The notes below the pieces were generated by a model. It made no database searches, was not told the origin of the DNA, and saw only the letters and a list, made by a program, of their open reading frames with translations. Below, one piece after another: positions 26,412-35,043 of a stretch of 64,000 bases of DNA. Position 1 is the stretch's first letter; every line of letters starts with the position of its first letter. A program made the translations under genes and the position numbers. The DNA is from Myxococcales bacterium (GTDB lineage: Bacteria; Myxococcota_A; Polyangia; Polyangiales; Polyangiaceae): NCBI GenBank assembly GCA_004193285.1, contig SECP01000002.1:124001-188000 (forward strand). The letters are read 5' to 3'.

Positions 26412-27011
26412 TCAACGAGAACCGCGACCGCCGAGCGCGCGCCTCAACGCGACGTAGGCGCGGTGCGCGCGCAGCTTGACCGAGGTCACGGAGACCCCCA
26501 GCGCCTCCGCGGCCTGCGCGTGCGAAAGGCCCTCCACGCGAACTAGCTCGAAGGCGGCGCGCTGACGCGGGGGCAAGCCGGCCAGCTCCTGCTCGATGCT
26601 TTCCTCCAGATGGCAGGCGCTGAGCCACTGCAGCGGGTCCGGCTCGGGGGAAGCGCTCACCCCCAGCTCCTGCGCGTTCGTGAGCGCGCTGCGCTGCGCG
26701 CGTCGGCTATCGTCGATGATGAGGCGGCGCGCGATGGCGAGCGCCCAGGGCAGCACCGCGCTGTCTTTCACGAAGGTGCCGCGCGAGCGATGCAAATGCA
26801 GAAACGTTTGCTGCAGCAGGTCCTCGGCGCGTGGTCGCGCGCGGCTCCTCAAGTAAGCGAAGAGCCGCGGCGCGAGCGCGTCGTACACGATCGCGAACGC
26901 GGCGTCGTCGCCCTGCGCGTAGCGCTCCATGGCGACGTCCGCAGCCGCTCGCTCCGGCGCAGGCAGACGCACCGGAGCGGACGCAGTGTGCAAGAGCGCG
27001 TGACTCTTCAC
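26412..27011 (-). CDS. ECF-type RNA polymerase sigma factor
   Basis: The 199-aa protein has region 2 (DDAAFAIVYDALAPRLFAYL, AEDLLQQTFLHLHRSRGTF, VLPWALAIARRLIIDDSRR) and region 4 (LAGLPPRQRAAFELVRVEGL, then the HTH AQAAEALGVSVTSVKLRAHR). An ECF factor pairs with an anti-sigma: the NrsF-like membrane protein two genes upstream is the candidate. The DUF3455 lipoprotein gene stops only seven bases before this start, so co-transcription is likely. Confidence 0.9.
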   Translation of the reverse strand: MKSHALLHTASAPVRLPAPERAAADVAMERYAQGDDAAFAIVYDALAPRLFAYLRSRARPRAEDLLQQTFLHLHRSRGTFVKDSAVLPWALAIARRLIIDDSRRAQRSALTNAQELGVSASPEPDPLQWLSACHLEESIEQELAGLPPRQRAAFELVRVEGLSHAQAAEALGVSVTSVKLRAHRAYVALRRALGGRGSR

Positions 27012-27018
27012 GGAGTCG

Positions 27019-27861
27019 TCAGTCGCCCCCGACGTAGAAGTAGTACTCGGCCGCGTACCCGATCTCTTGCACGAGCTCCAGGTGCTCGGCGTCGCACGTG
27101 TCCGCGGCCGGTGCGAGGCCGCCCACCGTCTTCAACCGCTGAACGAAGGAGACGCTCGAGAACACGCCGTCACCGCCATGAGCGACCTGCTCGAGCAGCA
27201 GCTCCGGAATGGCGCCCTCTACTGGCGACCCTTCCACGCGAATGCCATTGACGCTGCTGCCGTCGGCCTCGTACCGCCAAGATGGCACCGGCGGCGCCGT
27301 GCCCGGCACCGCGAAGTGACTGCCAACCTTGACCCCGCAGCTGCTCAGTAGGTCTGCGACGGGCGCCACCAGCACCCACGAAAACGTCGGGACATCGCCG
27401 GGGTTCTGGGTGCACCGGTAGTTCTGCGTGCCGACCGCGTGCAGGTGACGCACGAGGGTAGTGCCCTCCGGCGCCGCGATGAGCGCGGGTACTCCTCGTG
27501 GTAGCTCCGGCGCGTCCGGAACGCACGGCCCTTCGCCGCCCGCTCCCGCCACCGCCACCGCCGGCTCACCTGCGACTCCGTCGAAGCCGCCAGCGCCGCC
27601 TTCTGACGAGGGCGAGGGCGCGCGGCCACCTTCGCCGGAGTTGCCGCCGCTGCTGCCCTCGCCTCCGTACGCCGGCGAGCCCGCTCTGCTGCTGCTGCTG
27701 CCGCTACTACCGCTACTGCCGCCGTTAGCGCCTTCGCCGCCTGCACCCGACTCCGCGCCGCCTCTGTTCGGTCCTTCCGAATCGCTACAAGCGGCGGCTC
27801 CGCCAAGCACGCACGCGACGCACAACCATCCGAGCACACCGCCGGCTACCAATCTGATCAT
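27019..27861 (-). CDS. DUF3455 lipoprotein
   Basis: Starting at the ATG at 27861 gives a signal with a GAAAC lipobox (Cys25). A start at 27885 would add 8 residues. A Gly/Ser/Ala linker of about 75 residues leads to a domain beginning at PELPRGVPALIAAPEGTTLV with HAVGTQNYRC and the late YAAEYYFYVGG. This matches DUF3455, found in secreted bacterial and fungal proteins of unknown role. Its position between a probable anti-sigma and an ECF sigma gene suggests it is part of, or a target of, that regulatory unit. Confidence 0.75.
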   Translation of the reverse strand: MIRLVAGGVLGWLCVACVLGGAAACSDSEGPNRGGAESGAGGEGANGGSSGSSGSSSSRAGSPAYGGEGSSGGNSGEGGRAPSPSSEGGAGGFDGVAGEPAVAVAGAGGEGPCVPDAPELPRGVPALIAAPEGTTLVRHLHAVGTQNYRCTQNPGDVPTFSWVLVAPVADLLSSCGVKVGSHFAVPGTAPPVPSWRYEADGSSVNGIRVEGSPVEGAIPELLLEQVAHGGDGVFSSVSFVQRLKTVGGLAPAADTCDAEHLELVQEIGYAAEYYFYVGGD

Positions 27862-27963
27862 CCCTACTCCACTTGCTGATGTCACCGAGATGCTCGGTGA
27901 CTCTCTGAAGTGCAGCTACGAGCGCCGCTCCCCGGCGTTTCGGTGCCAGGCAAACAATGGCAG

Positions 27964-28617
27964 CTAGCGTCGGCGTAGCGCGAGCACCGACTCGCCGAGG
28001 CTCGCCCCCGCGAGCGCAGCGAGCAGCAGCGGCAGCACATGACCGAGCAGCAGATGCGGCACGTACGCCACCGGGCAATTCAGGTCCACGAGCACCCAGA
28101 CCGCAGCGCCGAGCGCCGCTCCTGCTGCCGCCCCCCGGAGTGCAGCTTGGGCGATGACAGTGCCGCGCAGGGCCCAAAAGGTGCAAGCAAGCGGGACCGC
28201 AAGGCAGGCGCAGCTCAGGTAGAAGCAGCGAAAGCCGGGGCGCTCGGGGAAGCGTCGTGACATGCCCGCCCATACCGAAGAGGCCGCCACCTTGAGCACA
28301 AACAGCGAGAGCGGTGTGAGAGCGAGAGTGAGCACGAGCAGCCGCCGAGCTCGGCCCACCGTGGAGCGACCTCGCGAGAGGCCGAGCCAAAGCGCGAGGA
28401 GCGCCACCAGGAGCGCGCTGCCGGTGGTGACCACGACGAGCGGCAGCGGTCGCGGGGAGAGCCGCGCGCCATCGAATGCCACGAAGATGACCAGGGGCGC
28501 GGCCAGCGCCAGCAGCTGCGCGCTCCGCTCGCGCCGTCGGACGCGCTGACGGGTTGGCGCCACCTCACTTCTGGCGTCGCGCAAAACGCGCGCGCGGAGC
28601 TCGGGCGGTGGCTGCAT
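27964..28617 (-). CDS. NrsF-like (DUF1109) membrane protein, possible anti-sigma factor
   Basis: The ATG at 28617 gives 217 aa with a short basic cytoplasmic N terminus (about 33 residues) and six hydrophobic segments. The end of the protein has LNCPVAYVPHLLLGHVLP, resembling the Cys-Pro motif and last-helix region of NrsF, a polytopic anti-sigma of ECF factors. The upstream in-frame extension has no conserved content. The sigma factor gene lies two genes downstream in the same direction. Similarity is by topology and a short motif only. Confidence 0.6.
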   Translation of the reverse strand: MQPPPELRARVLRDARSEVAPTRQRVRRRERSAQLLALAAPLVIFVAFDGARLSPRPLPLVVVTTGSALLVALLALWLGLSRGRSTVGRARRLLVLTLALTPLSLFVLKVAASSVWAGMSRRFPERPGFRCFYLSCACLAVPLACTFWALRGTVIAQAALRGAAAGAALGAAVWVLVDLNCPVAYVPHLLLGHVLPLLLAALAGASLGESVLALRRR

Positions 28618-28658
28618 CTGGCAGAGTACCGCTGCGCGCCGCCAGAGTTTCGCGGACG

Positions 28659-28970
28659 CTAACCTTCCTGGCTGCCGCTGCTCGGCGTGCCTTCGGGGCT
28701 CGGGGCGGCCGGCCTCCGATACTTCTTGAGCAGGGAAGCGATCACCGGCGTCGCTGCGAGCGTGCCTGCGATGCGCAGCGGCTGAGTGAGCTTGGTCGCG
28801 ACCCAAGCCGAAAGAAGCACGCCGGCACCGCCCGTGGTCGTCGATACGTTCATGCCGGCCGAGATAGCGATGGCGAAGCCGGCTAGCACCGTGAGCCAGA
28901 TGACGAGGTACGTCCAGATCGCCACTCGGCCGTATTCTTCCAGCAGCGCCTTCAGCTTTTCGCGAGTCAC
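28659..28970 (-). CDS. DUF1279 / FAM210-like small membrane protein
   Basis: The GTG at 28970 gives 103 aa starting VTREKLKALLEEYG. The EEYGRVAIWTYLVIWLTVL segment is the family signature: an amphipathic start, then a membrane helix. A second hydrophobic stretch (GAGVLLSAWVATKL) and TLAATPVIASLLKKY follow. FAM210 proteins in eukaryotes are mitochondrial; bacterial members are uncharacterised. It precedes the NrsF-like gene by 41 bases. Confidence 0.72.
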   Translation of the reverse strand: MTREKLKALLEEYGRVAIWTYLVIWLTVLAGFAIAISAGMNVSTTTGGAGVLLSAWVATKLTQPLRIAGTLAATPVIASLLKKYRRPAAPSPEGTPSSGSQEG

Positions 28971-29109
28971 GCCGCAGCGTAGCGCACTCCGAAGGCCGGC
29001 ACCGCGCGCGCTTTCCGCAACGTTTCGTCGGCCCGGCGGTCGTCGGAGGACGTGTGGAGATTTCGGGGAGAGTGTTGCCCGTGCGCGGGTTTGGGCATAG
29101 CTTTCCCGC

Positions 29110-30495
29110 GTGACAGAGCGCATTCAGCCCGTGCCGGCGGTGGCGGGGGAGCTTGCCCGCGCGGAGCCCCGAGCGGCCGTACCGCAGTTGGAAGGCTGGG
29201 GGCGTATTCCCGCGCCGGGGCGCGAGACCCTGACCGAGGACTTGGCTCGGGCCACCCAGGGCGCGGTCCTTTCGCGCGGGCTGGGGCGCTCGTATGGTGA
29301 TTCTTCGCTACCGGCCGCGGTGGACGACAAAGTCGTGGGCACGCGCTTCGCCAATCGCATTCTGTCGTTCGACGAAACGACGGGGGTGCTGCGCGCGGAA
29401 GCGGGTTTCAGCTTGGTGGAGCTGAACCGGCTGTTCATTTCCCGCGGCTTCTTCTCGCCCGTCACCCCGGGTACTCAGTACGTCACCCTCGGGGGTATGG
29501 TCGCGAGCGACGTGCACGGTAAAAATCATCACGTGGAGGGCTGCTTCGGCCGGCACGTGAAGAGCCTGCGCATGCGCCTCGCAGACGACACGATCGTGGA
29601 CTGCTCGCCGACGGAGCTGCCGGACCTATTTTGGGGAACGGTGGGCGGCATGGGTCTGCTCGGGCACATCCTGGAGGTCGAGCTCACGATGCACCGCATC
29701 GCGAGCCCCTGGATCTGGATGGAGAGCCAGCGTGTGCCGAACATCGACGCGTTCCTCGTGGCGCTGGGCAAATCCGCGCCCGCCTGGCCCATGACGATGG
29801 GCTGGATCGACTGCTTGAACCGCGGCCGCTCGATGGGGCGCGGCATCTTGATGGCGGGCCGTTGGGCGGAGCCGGGTGAAGCGCCCTCGGCGCCGCCGAA
29901 GGTGGCGAAGAAGAAGACCATCCCGGTGGACTTCCCCAATTTCGCGCTGAACAACTTCACCGCGAGCCTCTTCAACACCGCTTACTACTGGAAGCACGTG
30001 CGCAAGGAGTGGAAGGGCGTGGTGGGGCCGGACCCCTTCTTTTATCCGCTCGACGCGATTTTGCAGTGGAACCGCGGCTACGGCTCGCGCGGCTTCACTC
30101 AGTATCAGTGCGTCCTGCCTCGCGCGGGCGGCCCGGAGATGGTGCGAGAGTTCATGCAGCTGCTCACGAAGCTCGGCGGCGCCTCTCCGCTGTGCGTCAT
30201 CAAGGACTGCGGGCCTGAAGGGCAAGGCGTGCTGTCCTTCCCGCTCGAGGGGACGTCGATCGCGATCGACATGGCCGTCTCGCCCGGCTTGCAGAAGATC
30301 ATCGACAGCTTAAACGAGTTCGTGATCGCGGCGAAGGGCCGCATGTATCTGACCAAAGATCGCTTCACCAGAGCCGAGCATTTTCGGGCCATGGAGCCCC
30401 GCCTGCCGCGCTTCCTGGAGCTTAGAGAAAAGTGGGATCCGAAGCGGCGGCTGCGCAGCGCGCAGTCCGTCCGGCTCTTCGGCGACTCGGCATGA
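29110..30495 (+). CDS. FAD-dependent oxidase resembling DprE1
   Basis: The 461-aa protein has an FAD-binding PCMH domain (LSRGLGRSYGDSSLPAA; TPGTQYVTLGGMVASDVHGK followed by NHH) and the C-terminal RMYLTKDRFT and WDPKRRLRSAQS blocks of decaprenylphosphoryl-ribose oxidase. Lys416 matches the active-site Lys418 of the mycobacterial enzyme. The position of Cys387, the residue hit by benzothiazinones, is Ala385 here. It overlaps the following SDR gene by ATGA, the usual dprE1-dprE2 order. The pair would epimerise a polyprenyl-phospho-sugar at C2, probably ribose to arabinose. Confidence 0.82.
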   Translation: MTERIQPVPAVAGELARAEPRAAVPQLEGWGRIPAPGRETLTEDLARATQGAVLSRGLGRSYGDSSLPAAVDDKVVGTRFANRILSFDETTGVLRAEAGFSLVELNRLFISRGFFSPVTPGTQYVTLGGMVASDVHGKNHHVEGCFGRHVKSLRMRLADDTIVDCSPTELPDLFWGTVGGMGLLGHILEVELTMHRIASPWIWMESQRVPNIDAFLVALGKSAPAWPMTMGWIDCLNRGRSMGRGILMAGRWAEPGEAPSAPPKVAKKKTIPVDFPNFALNNFTASLFNTAYYWKHVRKEWKGVVGPDPFFYPLDAILQWNRGYGSRGFTQYQCVLPRAGGPEMVREFMQLLTKLGGASPLCVIKDCGPEGQGVLSFPLEGTSIAIDMAVSPGLQKIIDSLNEFVIAAKGRMYLTKDRFTRAEHFRAMEPRLPRFLELREKWDPKRRLRSAQSVRLFGDSA

Positions 30496-31229
30496 AAGTA
30501 ATAGTTTTCGGTGGTACGAGCGGCATGGGTCGCGCCGTCGCGCGGCGCATGGTGGAGCGGGGTGACTCGGTGTTCTTGCTCGGCAACGTGCAAGAAGAGC
30601 TGGAGCGCAGCGCGGAGGATCTGCGGGCGCGCGCCCAGGGCGGCAGCGTCGGCTTTGCGCTGTGCGACTTGGCCGAGCCGGACACCTTCGCCCCCGCGCT
30701 GGACGCCGCGGACCAGGCCCTCGCGAGCTTCGACACGGTGGTGGTCACGGCGGCGCTGTTCGCCAGCCAAGACGCGCTGGAGGCGGACATCGAGCTCACG
30801 CGCAAGCTGGTGACGTTGGACTACGCCAACACGGTCGTCTTCTGCGAGCACGTGCGCAAGCGCTTGCTCTCGCGCGGCGGCGGCCGGCTCGCGGTGTTCT
30901 CGTCGGTCGCGGGAGACCGCGGTCGTAAACCCGTCGCCATCTACGGCTCCGCCAAAGCCGGCCTCTCCGTTTATCTGGAGGCGATGGACCACAAGTACCA
31001 CGCGGCCGGCTTGAGCGTGCTCACGGTCAAGCCCGGCTTCGTGAAGACGACCATGACCGCGGGGCTGAAACCGCCGCCGTTCGCGGGGGAGCCGGAGCAA
31101 GTCGCGCGCGACGTGGTGCGAGCGCTGGACAAGCGAAAGCCCGTCCTTTACACGCCCAGCATGTGGGCGCTGGTGATGCTGGTGATCCGCTTTTTGCCGC
31201 GCTTCATCATGCGTAAAATCAACTTCTGA
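30492..31229 (+). CDS. SDR resembling DprE2 (second half of a polyprenyl-phospho-sugar 2'-epimerase)
   Basis: The 245-aa protein has GGTSGMGRAVARRM as the cofactor motif and the catalytic IYGSAKAG (YxxxK). VLTVKPGFVKTTMTAGL and the hydrophobic tail VLVIRFLPRFIMRKINF are characteristic of DprE2, with the C-terminal segment near the membrane. Tight ATGA coupling to the DprE1-like gene supports a two-protein epimerase. An ordinary SDR is possible if the sugar substrate differs. Confidence 0.8.
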   Translation: MKVIVFGGTSGMGRAVARRMVERGDSVFLLGNVQEELERSAEDLRARAQGGSVGFALCDLAEPDTFAPALDAADQALASFDTVVVTAALFASQDALEADIELTRKLVTLDYANTVVFCEHVRKRLLSRGGGRLAVFSSVAGDRGRKPVAIYGSAKAGLSVYLEAMDHKYHAAGLSVLTVKPGFVKTTMTAGLKPPPFAGEPEQVARDVVRALDKRKPVLYTPSMWALVMLVIRFLPRFIMRKINF

Positions 31230-31251
31230 ATCGGTAGCTGCGTGGGCTACG

Positions 31252-32601
31252 GTGCGGCGGATGTTTGGACGCAGCTGGGTCGTGATCGCATGCGCGTGGG
31301 TCTCAGCTTGCGGCGGCGCCGCACCGGAAGCGCGCCCACCGGCGGCTCCCGCGGTCGCCGCTCCTGCGGCCGCGCCAGGGCCGAGGCTCGACCCTCCCCC
31401 GGCCGCGCTTTCCTCGTACTGGGTGCCGGAGACTCAGCCTCACGTCTTTAGCGCACGCGCGTCACTCGGAAAGCTGGCGCGCGGCCCGCTCGTGCAGGGC
31501 ATTCTTCCGACTTTGAAGCCCTCGCTGCCGGAGCGCCTCGTTCCCTGCTTCAGCGCGCTTTTGGACCACGCCGAGGAGCTCCTGGTGCGCGGCGCGGAAG
31601 AGCACGGCTACGCCGTCGTCTCCTTCGACGCCTCCGGGCTCGCCGCGGTACGGAAAGGCTGTCTCGGCTCCGTGGTGCCGACGAACAGCCCGATCACGAT
31701 CCCCGGCGCTACGGAGGCGTACGAGGGTGAAGGCGACGTGCTGGCGCTGGTAGCGCCGAACATCTTGCTGCTCGGCAGCAAAGCGGAGGTCCAGGCGGCG
31801 CTGGCTCCTGGCCACGCCACCGAGCCCATGCCCCCGCACTTCACGTTGAAGGGGGACGAGCTGGTCGCGCTGCGCGTGGACGTGCCAGACCCAAAGGTCG
31901 CGGTGCTCGCGAGTCTGGCCACCAGCCCCGAGCTGTTCTCGCTGGACGCGCGCGCCAGCTTGCCCGCCGAAGAGCTGGCCGAGCGCATCGAACAGAGCTT
32001 TGGCCTCTTCCGAACCGAGGCCAAAGAGCGCGTGAAGGAGGCCGGTGGGGACGCCTCGGTGGTGTCACTGCTGGACGGCGTGTCGCTGGAGCGCAGCGGG
32101 AGCGAGCTTCACGCCAAGCTCGCGCTCCGCGGCAGCGTGGAGCAGCAAGCCCATGCCCTCGGTCAGTTGGCCGCGATCACGGTCGTGGCGACCGAGCGCT
32201 ACCTCATGAACGCCAAGTCTTCCGAGGCCAAGGTCGTGCTGGCGCAGGTGGTCAAGGCGTACCAGCAATCCTTCCGCGAAGCGGAAGCCGCGCAGCCAAA
32301 GAAACCCCGCAAGCTCACGTCGCTGCCGCCCGTACCGGCCAGCGTTCCGCGCGGGGAGGCGTACCAAAGCAAACCGGAGGATTGGAAGGGCTGGGCTCCC
32401 ATCCACTTCGTGCTCACGTCCCCCCAGCGCTTCCAGTACGAGGTCGTGGCCGCCAAGGACGGCAAAAGCGCGCAAGTCATCGCGCGCGGTGATCTGGACG
32501 GCGATGGCGAGCTCTCCGAGCGTAAGCTGACGATCGAGCTGGACCCGAAGACCTCCCAGCTCACCGCCAGAGCCTTGAACGAGACGAAGCCGCTCGAGTA
32601 A
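31252..32601 (+). CDS. Large lipoprotein, function unknown
   Basis: The 449-aa protein has lipobox VSAC (Cys20) and a Pro/Ala linker. The rest is repetitive alpha/beta sequence: a segment around FSALLDHAEELLVRGAEEHG and LVAPNILLLGSKAEVQAAL resembles a domain seen in myxobacterial hypothetical lipoproteins. The C-terminal part (about residues 385-445, EVVAAKDGKSAQVIARGDLD) resembles the globular head of type IV pilin-like proteins. It follows the DprE2-like gene by 22 bases. Confidence 0.65.
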   Translation: MRRMFGRSWVVIACAWVSACGGAAPEARPPAAPAVAAPAAAPGPRLDPPPAALSSYWVPETQPHVFSARASLGKLARGPLVQGILPTLKPSLPERLVPCFSALLDHAEELLVRGAEEHGYAVVSFDASGLAAVRKGCLGSVVPTNSPITIPGATEAYEGEGDVLALVAPNILLLGSKAEVQAALAPGHATEPMPPHFTLKGDELVALRVDVPDPKVAVLASLATSPELFSLDARASLPAEELAERIEQSFGLFRTEAKERVKEAGGDASVVSLLDGVSLERSGSELHAKLALRGSVEQQAHALGQLAAITVVATERYLMNAKSSEAKVVLAQVVKAYQQSFREAEAAQPKKPRKLTSLPPVPASVPRGEAYQSKPEDWKGWAPIHFVLTSPQRFQYEVVAAKDGKSAQVIARGDLDGDGELSERKLTIELDPKTSQLTARALNETKPLE

Positions 32602-32607
32602 GGCTCC

Positions 32608-33057
32608 ATGGGCTTCGTTGCCCCGCTGCTGCTCGGTCTGCTGGTGCTGCTGTCGCTCCGGCAGTCGCGGCAACCTCTGACGAGCCGCACCTGGGTTCTG
32701 CTGCGCTCGCTGCTCCCGTCCTGGCGGTTTTTCGAAGACGTGGAGCCAGGCCCGGAGCTCCGCTTCTGCCTCTCGAAGGACGGAAGCGCCGGAACTTGGC
32801 AGCCGGTGCTGGTGCCGCCCGCGCGCCGCGGTTTCTTCCTCAACGCAGAGGGCAACCTTTACCTCGCCGAGCAGTCGCTCGTGGAGCAGCTCTGGTCGGA
32901 GCTCGACGGCGTCACGCTGGAAGCGGCCCCGGGACTGACTTCCTACCGCCTGGTGCAGCGGCTGATCGTCGAGCGCATGCAACCGAACGCGCGCTACCGC
33001 TTTCGTCTCGTCTCCGGCGACTCGGTGGACTTCGAGTCCGAGGAGCACGCGCCGTGA
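32608..33057 (+). CDS. Membrane-anchored hypothetical protein
   Basis: The 149-aa protein has one N-terminal membrane segment (FVAPLLLGLLVLLSL) and a globular region (SWRFFEDVEPGPELRFCLS, YRLVQRLIVERM). I do not recognise a family. It starts six bases after the previous stop and its stop overlaps the next gene's GTG (GTGA), so it is coupled to the following HTTM-like gene, most likely as a partner subunit. Confidence 0.65.
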   Translation: MGFVAPLLLGLLVLLSLRQSRQPLTSRTWVLLRSLLPSWRFFEDVEPGPELRFCLSKDGSAGTWQPVLVPPARRGFFLNAEGNLYLAEQSLVEQLWSELDGVTLEAAPGLTSYRLVQRLIVERMQPNARYRFRLVSGDSVDFESEEHAP

Positions 33058-33845
33058 GCTTGACGGAGGCGGTGAGCTGGACCGAGCGGCTACTCGGCTT
33101 CGCGCTGTTGCTGCAAACGGTGGAGCTGCTGCAGCTACGGCGGCACTTCTCCGATCGCGGGGTGTGGTCGTGGCCGGTATTGGTGAGCGAGCATCGCCAG
33201 CTCCCGGCGCCGCTTCGCTGGTGCTTGGCCGCGCTGCTACCGGAGCGCGCTTTCGTGGCGCTGCTCTGGCTGCGGCTGCCGTTGGCGCTCTTGCTCGCCG
33301 GAGGGCTCGGCCTCGTCGCGCCCGCGCTCCTTCTGACCCAGCTGGCGATTGGAGCGCGCTTTCGCGGCACCTTCAACGGCGGTAGCGACTACATGACCGT
33401 GGTCGTCCTGCTCGGAATCTCCGGGGCCGCGTGCTTCGCCAGCTCGCCGCGCGTGGTGAAGGCCTGTTTGGGCTACGTGTGCGTGCAGCTCGTGTTCTCG
33501 TACTTCATCGCGGGCGTCATCAAGCTGGTCCGGCCGAGTTGGCGGAGCGGCGCGGGTCTCGGCCGGCTGCTCACCTCGAACCGCTACGGCACGCCCGGCT
33601 GGCTCGCCCGGCTCCTCGCGCGCCCAGCGCTGGCCCGCCTGGCAACGTGGAGCGTGCTCGGCTTCGAGTGCAGCTATCCGCTCGCGCTGCTGAGCCCGAG
33701 CATCACCCTGATTTTCGTCGGCGTCGGGGCCCTCTTTCACCTCGGCAACGTGCTGGCTTTCGGGTTGAACCGCTTCTTCTTCGCCTGGCTCGCCGCCTAC
33801 CCGGCGCTCCTCTTCTTCAGCGCCGAGCTGAGCGGCGCGCGCTAA
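33054..33845 (+). CDS. HTTM / vitamin K-dependent carboxylase-like membrane protein
   Basis: The 263-aa protein has about six hydrophobic segments. SYFIAGVIKLVRPSWRSG, RYGTPGWLARL and GALFHLGNVLAFGLNRFFFA match the HTTM pattern shared with the membrane part of gamma-glutamyl carboxylase. The proteins with this domain in bacteria are poorly studied, and catalytic residues of the eukaryotic enzyme cannot be identified here. Translation is coupled to the preceding small protein. Confidence 0.65.
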   Translation: MSLTEAVSWTERLLGFALLLQTVELLQLRRHFSDRGVWSWPVLVSEHRQLPAPLRWCLAALLPERAFVALLWLRLPLALLLAGGLGLVAPALLLTQLAIGARFRGTFNGGSDYMTVVVLLGISGAACFASSPRVVKACLGYVCVQLVFSYFIAGVIKLVRPSWRSGAGLGRLLTSNRYGTPGWLARLLARPALARLATWSVLGFECSYPLALLSPSITLIFVGVGALFHLGNVLAFGLNRFFFAWLAAYPALLFFSAELSGAR

Positions 33846-33895
33846 GCTGCCCCTTCTGATTCTGCACGGCGCTCAGCGCCCGAAAGCGACGCTAC

Positions 33896-34510
33896 ATGTC
33901 CGCAAAGCTCACCTGGCCCGCGCCCGAGCGCAACAAGCAGCCCATCTTGGAGGTGCTGGAGCGAATCGTGCCTTCCACCGGCACCCTCCTGGAGGTCGCG
34001 AGCGGAACCGGCCAACACGCCGCGCATTTTGCGGCACGCTTGCCTGCGCTCCTCTACCAACCGACCGACTTGGAGGACGCGAACCTGGCCAGCATTCGAG
34101 CGTGGCGAAGCGAGCTTTCTCTGCCCAACCTGCTCGCTCCCCTCCGCTTGGACGTGTGCGAGTCGCCCTGGCCGGTCGGCGAGGTGCAAGTAGTCTACAA
34201 CGCCAACATGGTGCACATCGCTCCCTGGGAGTGCGCGGTCGGGCTCTTTCGAGGCGCTGCGCGCCACCTCGCGCCCGGCGGCGTGCTGCTCATGTACGGT
34301 CCGTTCCTCGTCGGCGGCGCGCATACCGCGCCCAGTAACCAAGCCTTCGATGAAGACCTCAAGCGCCGGGATCCGCGCTTCGGCGTTCGCGAGCTGGAAC
34401 AGGTCGTGGCGCTGGCGGCCGAGCACGGCGTCACCTTCGAAGAGCGCGTGCAGATGCCGGCCAACAACCAGAGCCTGATCTTCCGCCGCTCTCAGGCGGG
34501 CTCCCCATGA
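33896..34510 (+). CDS. DUF938 SAM-dependent methyltransferase
   Basis: The 204-aa protein begins with the family signature WPAPERNKQPILEVL and the SAM motif LLEVASGTGQHAAHFA. NANMVHIAPWE and GGVLLMYGPF also match DUF938. The substrate is unknown. The next gene starts in its stop codon (ATGA). Confidence 0.87.
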   Translation: MSAKLTWPAPERNKQPILEVLERIVPSTGTLLEVASGTGQHAAHFAARLPALLYQPTDLEDANLASIRAWRSELSLPNLLAPLRLDVCESPWPVGEVQVVYNANMVHIAPWECAVGLFRGAARHLAPGGVLLMYGPFLVGGAHTAPSNQAFDEDLKRRDPRFGVRELEQVVALAAEHGVTFEERVQMPANNQSLIFRRSQAGSP

Positions 34511-35043
34511 CGATGCTGCACCGAGCCTACGCGTTCGCCCACTCCACCTTCTGCGGCGAGCTTGCGCCCTTGCTGGAGGCGGCGCTCGCTTCGAGCGAGG
34601 GGGCCGAGCTGGAGCGCTTCGTCGACCAGCACCTTGGCGCCTTGACCGACCCGTACGAAGGCGAGCCGCTGGAAACAGGCTGGCGTGAGTCGCTCGAGGC
34701 CGGGGACGTGCAAGAGCTGGGGGATTTCGCGCTCACCAAGTACTACGACGGGGACTTGGACCTGGGGCTCGACGCGGATTGGCTGGAAATCAAGCAAGAG
34801 CTCGCGAAGGCGGGCGCGGATGCCCAGCTCCTGCTCGGCACGCCCTTCGGCCCCGCTGCGCAGCCGTTCGATCCTGGCCGCCAAGGCGCCTATTTCCGGA
34901 GCGAGGCCGAGGTCGAGCGCGATCTCGCCGCGGTCGAGCAGCTGGCGGCTTCGAGACCGGAGCTCGCTGAGCTACTGGCGCCGCTGCTGGGCATGCTGGG
35001 CCAGGCGACTCGGGAGCGCAAAGGCCTTTACGTAACGTTCTGA
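34507..35043 (+). CDS. Hypothetical protein
   Basis: A 178-aa acidic soluble protein, not recognised. Features are GGRESLEAGDVQELGDFAL-like acidic helices and a DGDLDLGLDADW stretch. It is coupled to the DUF938 gene by ATGA and its 3' end overlaps the convergent thioesterase gene by 16 bases. The tight coupling suggests a job linked to the methyltransferase. Confidence 0.62.
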   Translation: MTMLHRAYAFAHSTFCGELAPLLEAALASSEGAELERFVDQHLGALTDPYEGEPLETGWRESLEAGDVQELGDFALTKYYDGDLDLGLDADWLEIKQELAKAGADAQLLLGTPFGPAAQPFDPGRQGAYFRSEAEVERDLAAVEQLAASRPELAELLAPLLGMLGQATRERKGLYVTF

